Shown here in pieces: positions 1-8,098 of a stretch of DNA of 21,363 nt. Every line of letters starts with the position of its first letter. Position 1 is the stretch's first letter. Source of the stretch: CAZACZ01 sp964483695 (GTDB lineage Bacteria; Deinococcota; Deinococci; Deinococcales; Trueperaceae). The notes beneath the pieces are model-generated. The model searched no databases. It had not been told where the DNA came from and worked only from the letters and a program-made list of their open reading frames with translations. The position numbers and the translations under genes were made by a program. The stretch lies in the NCBI GenBank assembly GCA_964483695.1, contig CAZACZ010000049.1:1-21363 (forward strand), given 5' to 3'.

Positions 1-1732
1 CGCGGGCCCGTTCGTGCGCCGCCGCTCGCGCATGCGCGGCGCCGAGCTCGCGCTCGACGCGTTCGAGCTCGGCGTGGGCGCGCGCGGCGGCGGCGCGCAG
101 CGCGGCGCGCCCTCCGGTCGCATCGTCCACCAGGGCGGCGATCTGCTCGTCGAGCTCGGCGCGCCGTTGCCGCGCTCCACCTAGGTCGCGCTCGAGCTGC
201 AGGCGGGCGGGCAACGCCTCGGCCGCCGGCGACGCGGCCTGATGCGCCACTGCCTGTTGCGCCACTGCCTGTTGCGCCGCGGCCCGGTGCGCCGCACCAT
301 GGTCGACGCGGACCACCCGCGACAGCCCTGGCCACAGCAGCCACGCCAGCGTCAGGGCAAGTCCTGCCAGTCCAGCCGGCCACGCCCGTGGCGCGTCTCG
401 CAACCACACCGCGCCCGCCAACGCCGCGGCGACGGCCAAGCCCCATCCCACCCAACGCCGCGCCGCGCCACGCCGCGCCAGCGTGTCGGCATCGGCGATC
501 GCCGCGACGAGCGTGTGGATGGAGCGCTCGACGGAGTCGCGCTCGTCCCACGCCCCCTCGCACGCCGCCACGCGCTCCACGCCCTGCCGTGCGGCCTCGG
601 CGAGGACCGCGAGCTCCCGTGGGTCGGCGTCCGGGGCAGGCGCCTCCGCCAGGCGATCGCGGGCGTTCGCGACCAGGCGCTCGGCGGCGGCCAGGCGCAC
701 GTCGGCGTCGCGGAGCGCCCGGTCGGTGTCGGCAGCCTGCTGCCGGGCGGTGGCGGCGGCCGCGCGCCATGCCGAGGCGCTCTCGTACGCCACCACGCGC
801 GCCTCGTCCCACCCCTCTCCGAGACGCGCGCGTGCCGCGTCGGCGTCGGCTGCGGCATGCTGGATAGCGGCGAGCAGGTCCTGCGCGTCCGAAGCGCGCT
901 GCTGCTGCACGGCCAGCTCGGTGGCCAGCCCGGAGACGGTGTCCCCAGCGGCCAGCCAGGCGCCATCGCGGCTGGCCGCGTCGCCGGCGGCAGCGAGCCG
1001 CTCGCGCAGCCCGAGCCGCTCGCTCCAGGCGGGCCACAGCGCGACGAGTCGCTCCATCCGCGCCCGCTCGGCGCGCAACTCGGCGAGGCGCTCCTGGGCC
1101 GCCTGGACGCGCCGATCGAGGGCGGCCTCCTCGGCGCGCAGCTGGTCGTACGCCGCCGCCTGGGCCCTGGCCGCCTCGACCGCCCGCCGCGCCTCCTTGA
1201 GGTCGCCGGCCAAGCGTGCGACGAGCGTGGAACCGGCGCGCGGCAGCAGCAGCTCGTCCGCTTCGGCCTGTAGGGCACGCAGCACGGCGCGTGCGTTGCG
1301 TCCGGCGCCCGCCACGCTGGCGGAGTAGATGCGCTCTTGCACGTCGTCTCCGGTCAGCGTCTCGAGCGCCTGCAGTTCGTCCAGGCCGAAGGCGAACACG
1401 CTCTGGTAGACCTTGGCGTCGAGATGGCCGAGCACGTCGTCGAGGCGCGCCTCGGCGGGGCCGCCCGTGGTCAGGTCGATCAGATCGAAGCGCTTGCCCT
1501 TGCCGTGGCGCTCGAGCCGGTAGCGCCGGCCATCGTGCTCCACCACCAGGGCACCCCGGATCTCCTCGGCGCCCCCGAAGAGCATCTGCCGCACGAAGCG
1601 CAACAAGCTGGTCTTGCCGGCTTCGTTCGGCCCCTCGATCAGCACCAGCCCGCCCGTCGGCGGGCTGTCGATGGCATAGTCGCGGTCGCGCAACCCCAGG
1701 AAGGCGCCCACCTGGATGCGTGCGATCCTCAC
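1..1732 (-). CDS. YhaN-type AAA family ATPase (N-terminal part, runs off left edge)
   Basis: This is the N-terminal 577 residues of a large SMC/Rad50-like ATPase; the gene continues beyond base 1. It starts at a GTG (VRIARIQVGAF...) 46 bases after the stop of the upstream phosphoesterase, with AAGGGG as a possible ribosome site. The Walker A motif is GPNEAGKT (about residues 34-41), and the family-typical SVFAFGLDELQ follows at about 111-121. From about residue 145 the sequence becomes Ala/Arg/Glu/Leu-rich with few prolines, which fits a long coiled coil. The C-terminal half, with the signature motif and Walker B, lies outside the window. YhaN of Bacillus is about 960 residues and is paired with YhaO, as here. 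By analogy with Rad50/SbcC it probably drives ATP-dependent DNA-end processing together with the nuclease encoded just upstream. The frame was read by hand from the reverse complement. The family call is firm; the exact role is inference. Confidence 0.88.
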   Translation of the reverse strand, partial: MRIARIQVGAFLGLRDRDYAIDSPPTGGLVLIEGPNEAGKTSLLRFVRQMLFGGAEEIRGALVVEHDGRRYRLERHGKGKRFDLIDLTTGGPAEARLDDVLGHLDAKVYQSVFAFGLDELQALETLTGDDVQERIYSASVAGAGRNARAVLRALQAEADELLLPRAGSTLVARLAGDLKEARRAVEAARAQAAAYDQLRAEEAALDRRVQAAQERLAELRAERARMERLVALWPAWSERLGLRERLAAAGDAASRDGAWLAAGDTVSGLATELAVQQQRASDAQDLLAAIQHAAADADAARARLGEGWDEARVVAYESASAWRAAAATARQQAADTDRALRDADVRLAAAERLVANARDRLAEAPAPDADPRELAVLAEAARQGVERVAACEGAWDERDSVERSIHTLVAAIADADTLARRGAARRWVGWGLAVAAALAGAVWLRDAPRAWPAGLAGLALTLAWLLWPGLSRVVRVDHGAAHRAAAQQAVAQQAVAHQAASPAAEALPARLQLERDLGGARQRRAELDEQIAALVDDATGGRAALRAAAARAHAELERVERELGAAHARAAAHERAR

Positions 1733-1778
1733 CGTGCGGCCCCTTCGGCCCTGGACCGCGCGCCTCGGGCCGCGGTCG

Positions 1779-3062
1779 TCACTCCGCCTCCAGCGCGTCC
1801 AGGCGGTCAAACGCGAGGCGCTCGGCCTCGTCCCAGATCTCCCCGGCCGAGGCGACGATGGCCTCCCAATCGAGCTCCCCGGCCACCCCCAGCAACCGCG
1901 GATGCCGCCGCAGGGCGTCGACCCGTGCGTCGACGGTCGCGGGCGCCTCGGAGCGAGCCGCGACCGACCGTTGCAGCAGATCGGCCAGGAAGTCGCCGGC
2001 GCGGGCGCGCGCCTCGCGGTCGAACGGCGGCCTCGTCGCGAGGCGCAGCCGCTCCCACCACACCCGCTCGGGGGCCGCGTCGCGCATCGCGGCGAGCAGA
2101 CCCTCCTCCGCGCCCGGTCGGCGCAGCGCGTCGTGCACCACCGAGGCGCCATGCACCCGGCCTCGGAGGATGACGCCGCGCCCGTCGGCGTCGTCGAGCG
2201 CGGCCAGGGCGCGTTGGTGCAGCAGGTCATGCAGCTCGGACAGCGACGCCGGCTCGGGGGCCGCGTCGCCCCTCAACTCGAGGGTGATCTCGGCGAACCG
2301 CCAGCGGTCGGCGGGGCGGAACTCCACGCGCGGGGCGGCGCCAGGCGTCACGTCGACCAGCAGGAACCCCTTCGCGCCCGTCTCGGTGGGGTCGCGTGCC
2401 TGCAGGTTCCCGGGGTAGGCGACCACCGGGTTGGCAGCATGCAGCACGCGCCGATCGTGGACGTGCCCGAGCGCCCAGTAGTCGAGGCGGGCGCGCTGCA
2501 AGTCGGCCAGCGTACAGGGTGCGTAGCGCCCGTGCCCGGGTTGATCGCCGACGTTGGCGTGCAGCAGACCGACTTGGAAGGCGTCGGTGGGCGCACGCGC
2601 GAATTCGAGGGCGAGGTTGGCGTGGACGTGGCGCTGAGGGTAGGAGACGCCGTGGACCAGCGCGATGGTGTGGCCGTCGCGCTGCACTGGCACGGTGGCG
2701 ACGGCGTCGTGCCCGAACACCGTGACGCCGGCGGGCCAGTCGGCCACGGCCGGCCAGCGCCCTCCCGCTGGGTCGTGGTTGCCGTGCACCACGAACGTCG
2801 GGATGCCTTCGCGGGCGAGCCGCTCGATGCCGCGCACGAAGCGCAGCTGCGCCCGCACCCCGGCCACCTCGTCGTCGTAGACGTCGCCCGCCACCAGGAC
2901 GAAGTGGACGTGCTCGGCGACGCACTGCGCCACGGCGTCGTCCCAGGCCGCCAGCGAGGCGTCGCGCAGCTCCTCGGCCAAGTCGGGGCGCACCGCCGCC
3001 AGACCGTGGAACGGCGTGTCGAGATGGAGGTCGGCTAGATGCGCGAAGCGTAGCGCTTGCAT
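1779..3062 (-). CDS. YhaO-type DNA repair exonuclease (metallophosphoesterase)
   Basis: This is a 427-residue calcineurin-like phosphoesterase of the SbcD/Mre11 superfamily, YhaO branch. Metal-binding motifs appear in the usual order: DLHLD (D11, H13), GDVYDD (D60), GNHDP (N95, H96), LLHANVG (H168) and YWALGHVHD (H200, H202). DLHLDTPFHGL at the N-terminus is characteristic of YhaO rather than classical SbcD, which has DWHLG. I chose the ATG giving MQALRFAHLADLHLD because the open frame upstream of it has no family similarity; AGGAGG lies 13 bases before it, which is a rather long spacing. Bacillus YhaO is about the same length. The YhaN-type ATPase follows 46 bases downstream, so the two probably form an Mre11-Rad50-like complex acting on DNA ends. 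The promoter must lie in the divergent region shared with the IclR gene. Confidence 0.9.
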   Translation of the reverse strand: MQALRFAHLADLHLDTPFHGLAAVRPDLAEELRDASLAAWDDAVAQCVAEHVHFVLVAGDVYDDEVAGVRAQLRFVRGIERLAREGIPTFVVHGNHDPAGGRWPAVADWPAGVTVFGHDAVATVPVQRDGHTIALVHGVSYPQRHVHANLALEFARAPTDAFQVGLLHANVGDQPGHGRYAPCTLADLQRARLDYWALGHVHDRRVLHAANPVVAYPGNLQARDPTETGAKGFLLVDVTPGAAPRVEFRPADRWRFAEITLELRGDAAPEPASLSELHDLLHQRALAALDDADGRGVILRGRVHGASVVHDALRRPGAEEGLLAAMRDAAPERVWWERLRLATRPPFDREARARAGDFLADLLQRSVAARSEAPATVDARVDALRRHPRLLGVAGELDWEAIVASAGEIWDEAERLAFDRLDALEAE

Positions 3063-3173
3063 CGGATCGGCCCGTCCTCCTCTCCCGTGTCGGTGCCTCC
3101 CGCGGGTCGTGACCCACGCTACCACCCGTCGGAGCGCGCACCCAGGGGCGGAGGCCGCGGCCAGCACGGCAGG

Positions 3174-3203
3174 TTGACAGGATCGGCAGGTGCTTGCTAT
3201 GCC
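3174..3203 (+). promoter_or_regulatory. candidate promoter of the iclR-thiolase-CoA-transferase operon
   Basis: A perfect TTGACA (3174-3179) is followed after 18 bases by TATGCC (3198-3203), a weak -10 element. It points toward the IclR gene and lies just upstream of the GAAACG half-sites, so a repressor bound there would sit near the transcription start. It was read by eye; the -10 assignment is uncertain. Confidence 0.4.
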
Positions 3204-3223
3204 GTGCGTAGGGTACAGTATGC

Positions 3224-3249
3224 GAAACGTCGTTTCTTGATACGAAACG
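3224..3249. promoter_or_regulatory. putative IclR-family operator (three GAAACG half-sites)
   Basis: GAAACG-T-CGTTTC (3224-3236) is a perfect inverted repeat. A third half-site, GAAACG (3244-3249), repeats the first in direct orientation exactly 20 bases on, with similar flanks (ATGCGAAACG and ATACGAAACG). Palindromes with GAAAC/GTTTC arms are common operators for IclR-family regulators, and the adjacent gene encodes one. The site lies 53-78 bases upstream of the iclR start codon. It could control both divergent units. Regulator binding is inferred. Confidence 0.5.
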
Positions 3250-3301
3250 ACCCCGGGGTACGGCGGGAGCGCACCGGTGGACCCCGTCGGGAGGGTTCGG
3301 G

Positions 3302-4105
3302 ATGTTGAAGTCCTTGTCGCGGGGCATCCAGGTACTCCAGTGCTTCACGCCCGAGTCTCCGAGCCTGCCCCTCACCGCCATCGCGGCCGAACTCGGCGTG
3401 CCGAAGGGATCGGCGTTCCGGCTGGTGTCCACCCTCGAGCAGCTCGGCTTCCTGGACCAGGACCCTGCGTCGAAGCGTTATCGGCTCGGCGTGAAGGTCT
3501 TGGCGCTCGGTCAGGCGTGCCTTGCCGGTATGGTCTGGCCGGACGTGGCGCTGCCGCATCTCGAGGAGCTGGCGAAGGGTACGCGCGAGTCGGCCAGCAT
3601 GGCCATCCTCGACGAGACCGACGTGGTGTACGTAGCGCGGGCGTCCATTCACCGGGTGATGAGCAGCAACCTGTTCGTCGGCTCGCGCCTGCCGGCCTAC
3701 TGCACGTCGCTGGGCAAGGTGCTCCTGGCCTACCTCGACGACGCTCGACTCGATGCCGTCTTGGACGCGACCGACTTCCGGCGTTACACCCACCTGACGG
3801 TCGTCGACCCGATGGAGCTGCGCGCGTCCTTGGACACCATCCGACGACAGGGGTACGCCATCAGCGACCGCGAACTCGACCTCACGCTCCGCTCCATCGC
3901 GGCGCCGGTACGCGACGCCAGCGGCACCGTCGTCGCGGCCATCAACGTCTCCACCTTCGCTTCGCGCGTGCCGCGCGACGAGCTCGAGGAGCGCATCATC
4001 CCTCTCCTGCTCGCATCCGCCCAGACCGTCTCGAGCGCGCTCGGCCATCGGCCCGGTGCACGGGTCGTCGGGCGCGCGACGACCACCACGAAGGCGCCGT
4101 GGTGA
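3302..4105 (+). CDS. IclR family transcriptional regulator
   Basis: This is a 267-residue IclR-type regulator. Residues 1-65 form the winged helix-turn-helix (KSLSRGIQVLQCF, then LPLTAIAAELGVPKGSAFRLVSTLEQLGFL). The ligand-binding domain follows, with the family blocks GSRLPAYCTSLGKVLLAYL (127-145), GYAISDREL (184-192) and LRSIAAPVRDASGTVVAAINVS (197-218). These blocks resemble the PcaR/PcaU/PobR group, which controls aromatic catabolism and responds to compounds such as beta-ketoadipate. The ATG is preceded by GGGAGG seven bases away. A thiolase and a CoA-transferase follow on the same strand, the thiolase starting 31 bases downstream, so it probably regulates its own operon through the upstream GAAACG sites. 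The effector cannot be deduced from sequence. Confidence 0.93.
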   Translation: MLKSLSRGIQVLQCFTPESPSLPLTAIAAELGVPKGSAFRLVSTLEQLGFLDQDPASKRYRLGVKVLALGQACLAGMVWPDVALPHLEELAKGTRESASMAILDETDVVYVARASIHRVMSSNLFVGSRLPAYCTSLGKVLLAYLDDARLDAVLDATDFRRYTHLTVVDPMELRASLDTIRRQGYAISDRELDLTLRSIAAPVRDASGTVVAAINVSTFASRVPRDELEERIIPLLLASAQTVSSALGHRPGARVVGRATTTTKAPW

Positions 4106-4136
4106 ACCGAACCGCCCACGAGAGTCGAGGACCCAC

Positions 4137-5459
4137 ATGAACGCAGGCTCGCGCAGCGAGGTCGTCATCGTCAGCGCCGTCCGCACTCCCATCGGGCGCA
4201 TCCGCGGCGCGCTCGCCGAGGTTCGGCCCGACGACCTCGCCGCCCTCGCAGTCGAGGAAGCGGTGGCGCGCGCGGGCGTCGACCCGGCGACCGTCGAGGA
4301 GGTCTACCTCGGCTGCGCCAATCAGGCCGGCGAGGACAACCGCAACGTGGCGCGCATGGCGACGCTGTTGGCGGGTCTTCCCGACACCGTTCCCGCCGTG
4401 ACCGTCAACCGCTTGTGCGCCAGCGGCCTGGCCGCGGTGAACCTCGCTGCGCGCGCCATCCTCGCGGGCGAGGGGGAGGCGTTCGTGGCCGGCGGCGTCG
4501 AGAGCATGACGCGCGCCCCCTACGCCTTGGCGAAGAACGGCGCCGCGTACGGTCCGTCTGGCAACGTCACGGCCTGGGACACCACGCTCGGATGGCGCTT
4601 CCCGAACCCGCGCCTCGAGCAGCTGTTCCCGCTCGAGGCGATGGGCGAGACGGCCGAGAACGTCTACGCCAGGAGCGTGGCCGGCGAGATCCGCGGCGGC
4701 GAGATCACCCGCGAGGAGCAGGACCGCTTCGCGCTGCAGAGCCACGCGCGGGCCGTGGACGCACTGAACGCCGGTCGCTTCGCCGCCGAGGTGGTGCCGG
4801 TGCCCATCCCGCGCCGCCGCGCGGAGCCGCTGCTGGTGCGCCACGACGAGCATCCCCGCTACCGCCTGGAGGACGGCCGCTTCGTGCTCGACACCGACCT
4901 CGCGGCCTTGGCGAAGTTGCAGCCGGCGTTCCGCAAGGGCGGCACCGTCACCGCCGGCAACGCCAGTGGTCTGAACGACGGCGCCGCCGCGCTGGTACTG
5001 ATGCGCCGCGACCGCGCCGAGGCGCTCGGTCTCACGCCGTTGGCGCGCTGGGTGGCGTCCGCCGCCAGCGGCATCGACCCGCGCGTCATGGGTCTGGGGC
5101 CGGTCGAGGCGTCGCGCAAGGCGCTGGCGCGTGCCGGCATCGGCGTGCAGGACCTCGACGTGGTGGAGCTCAACGAGGCGTTCGCGGTGCAAGCCATCGG
5201 CGTGATGCGCGAGTTGGGGCTGTCCGAGGAGCGAACCAACGTCAACGGCGGGGCCATCGCGCTCGGCCATCCGCTGGGCTGCTCCGGCGCCCGCATCCTG
5301 ACTACCTTGGTGCACGAGATGCGGCGCCGAGCGCAGGCGGGCCAGCCCATCCGGTACGGTCTGGCGACGCTGTGCGTCGGGGTCGGCCAAGGCGAGGCGA
5401 CGGTGATCGAGCTGCTGCCGTCTGGTTCCGGTGGCGATAGGGCAGCGACCGCCCAGTGA
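4137..5459 (+). CDS. acetyl-CoA acyltransferase, PcaF/PaaJ-like (3-oxoadipyl-CoA thiolase candidate)
   Basis: This is a 440-residue type II thiolase. It would cleave a 3-oxoacyl-CoA with CoA to give acetyl-CoA and a shortened acyl-CoA (for 3-oxoadipyl-CoA: succinyl-CoA plus acetyl-CoA). The nucleophilic Cys94 lies in TVNRLCASGLAAVN. GGVESMTRAPYAL is at 119-131, GNASGLNDGAAAL at 274-286, NVNGGAIALGHPLGCSGARI at 368-387 (His378), and the second active Cys413 is in TLCVGVGQG. The WDTTLGWRFPNP segment (148-158) resembles the DTTIGWRF segment of PcaF enzymes, which is why I favour that subgroup. The ATG giving MNAGSRSEVVIVSAVRTPIG was chosen because family homology begins there and GAGG precedes it; the frame is open further upstream. 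Its stop overlaps the CoA-transferase start by 4 bases. A generic acetoacetyl-CoA thiolase is the alternative. Confidence 0.9.
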   Translation: MNAGSRSEVVIVSAVRTPIGRIRGALAEVRPDDLAALAVEEAVARAGVDPATVEEVYLGCANQAGEDNRNVARMATLLAGLPDTVPAVTVNRLCASGLAAVNLAARAILAGEGEAFVAGGVESMTRAPYALAKNGAAYGPSGNVTAWDTTLGWRFPNPRLEQLFPLEAMGETAENVYARSVAGEIRGGEITREEQDRFALQSHARAVDALNAGRFAAEVVPVPIPRRRAEPLLVRHDEHPRYRLEDGRFVLDTDLAALAKLQPAFRKGGTVTAGNASGLNDGAAALVLMRRDRAEALGLTPLARWVASAASGIDPRVMGLGPVEASRKALARAGIGVQDLDVVELNEAFAVQAIGVMRELGLSEERTNVNGGAIALGHPLGCSGARILTTLVHEMRRRAQAGQPIRYGLATLCVGVGQGEATVIELLPSGSGGDRAATAQ

Positions 5460-6796
5460 AACGCGTCCCCGTCATCACCGCCGACGAGGCCGCCGCCCTG
5501 GTCAAGGACGGCGACACGCTGCTGGTGGGGGGCTTCGGCATGACCGGCAACCCGGTCCACCTCACCCATGCGCTGGCACGCACCAGCACCAAGGGCCTCA
5601 CCTACGTGGCGAACAACGTAGGCGAAGCCGGCCTCGGCGGCGGACGCTTGCTGCGCACCGGACAGATCGCCAAGGCGGTTGGCAGCTTCTTCACCAGCAA
5701 CCCGGAGGCCGTGGCGGCCGCTCGATCGGGCGCCATCGACGTCCAACTGCTGCCGCAAGGCACGCTGGCCGAAGCGCTCCGCGCCGGCGGCGCCGGCATC
5801 GGCGGCTTCTTCACCCCGACCGGCGCCGGCACCGACATCACCCGCGGGCACGAGACGCGCGTGATCGGCGGTGTGCCGCACGTCTTCGTCCCAGCGCTCC
5901 GCGGCGACGTCGCCTTCGTGCGCGCGTGGATCGCCGACACCGCCGGGAACTTGACGTACCGGATGACCGAGCAGAACTTCAACCGTGCCATGGCCATGGC
6001 GGCCGCACTGGTCGTCGCCGAAGTGGAACGCATCGTGCCGGTGGGCGAGATCCCTCCCGAGCACGTGCACACGCCGTGCGCCTACGTCGACTACCTGGTG
6101 CCGGCTCCGGTCGTCGAGGAACACCTCGGCTCCAGCGCCTCCGTGTCCGAGCGTGGGCGGGACGGCGCGCGTGACGCCATCGCCAAGCGCGCGCTGGCGG
6201 AGTTGCGGCCTGGCGACGTCGTCAACCTGGGCATCGGCATCCCCACGCTGGTAGCCGACCATCTGACGCCCGCGCACGGCGTCATCCTGCACACCGAGAA
6301 CGGGATGCTCGGGGTCGGACCGAGCCCCACCCGCGGCGGCGCCATGGACTACCCCGTGAACGCCGGCAAGGTCCCCGTCACGGCGCTTCCCGGCGCGAGC
6401 TACTTCGACAGCGCGGACTCCTTCGCCATGATCCGCGGCCGGCACATCGACGTGGCCATCATGGGTGGGCTGCAGGTCGACGCGCACGCCGACCTCGCCA
6501 ACTGGGCGGTCCCTGGCCGGCCGCTCTTGGGCGTGGGCGGCGCTATGGACCTGGCCACCGGCGCGAAGCGACTGATCGTCACCATGAACCACGTGAGTCC
6601 CGACGGCGAACCGAAGATCGTGCCGACGTGCAGCTTGCCGCTCACGGCGCGTGGCGTGGTGGACACCATCATCACCGAACTGGCGGTGTTCCGCTTCCGG
6701 GGTGGACGGCTGACGCTCACCGAACTGATGCCGGGGGCGTCGCTGGAGCAGGTGGTGGCGCAGACGGCGGCACCGTTCGAGGTGGCGCTGGGATAG
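5456..6796 (+). CDS. fused alpha/beta 3-oxoacid CoA-transferase
   Basis: This is a 446-residue family I CoA-transferase with both subunits in one chain. Residues 1 to about 222 match the alpha (A) subunit (TLLVGGFGMTGNP, YVANNVG, TPTGAGTDI, DTAGNLTYRM, NFNRAMAMAA). A short linker at about 223-238 leads into the beta (B) subunit (IAKRALAELRPGDVVNLGIGIPTLVADHL). The catalytic glutamate is Glu281 in HTENGMLGVGP. It would transfer CoA between succinyl-CoA and a 3-oxoacid such as 3-oxoadipate or acetoacetate. The start is GTG in a GTGA overlap with the thiolase stop, so the two are probably translationally coupled. In many bacteria the subunits are separate genes (PcaI/PcaJ, ScoA/ScoB, AtoD/AtoA), so the fusion is noteworthy. 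No ring-cleavage genes lie nearby, so the substrate is undecided. Confidence 0.9.
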   Translation: MKRVPVITADEAAALVKDGDTLLVGGFGMTGNPVHLTHALARTSTKGLTYVANNVGEAGLGGGRLLRTGQIAKAVGSFFTSNPEAVAAARSGAIDVQLLPQGTLAEALRAGGAGIGGFFTPTGAGTDITRGHETRVIGGVPHVFVPALRGDVAFVRAWIADTAGNLTYRMTEQNFNRAMAMAAALVVAEVERIVPVGEIPPEHVHTPCAYVDYLVPAPVVEEHLGSSASVSERGRDGARDAIAKRALAELRPGDVVNLGIGIPTLVADHLTPAHGVILHTENGMLGVGPSPTRGGAMDYPVNAGKVPVTALPGASYFDSADSFAMIRGRHIDVAIMGGLQVDAHADLANWAVPGRPLLGVGGAMDLATGAKRLIVTMNHVSPDGEPKIVPTCSLPLTARGVVDTIITELAVFRFRGGRLTLTELMPGASLEQVVAQTAAPFEVALG

Positions 6797-6811
6797 GCGC
6801 GGTCGCCGCGC
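6797..6811. terminator. small hairpin between convergent genes
   Basis: The 24 bases between the convergent CoA-transferase and oxidoreductase stops contain GCGCGG-TCG-CCGCGC, a perfect 6-bp stem with a 3-base loop. There is no T-run on either side, so an intrinsic terminator is only a possibility. Confidence 0.3.
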
Positions 6812-6820
6812 GCGGCAACG

Positions 6821-8094
<1,274 letters not shown>

Positions 8095-8098
<4 letters not shown>

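Noticed and set aside
242..1273. Plus-strand frames opposite the YhaN-type gene
   Set aside because: They are Arg/Pro/Ala-rich shadows. The minus strand is open throughout and carries Walker A and family blocks.
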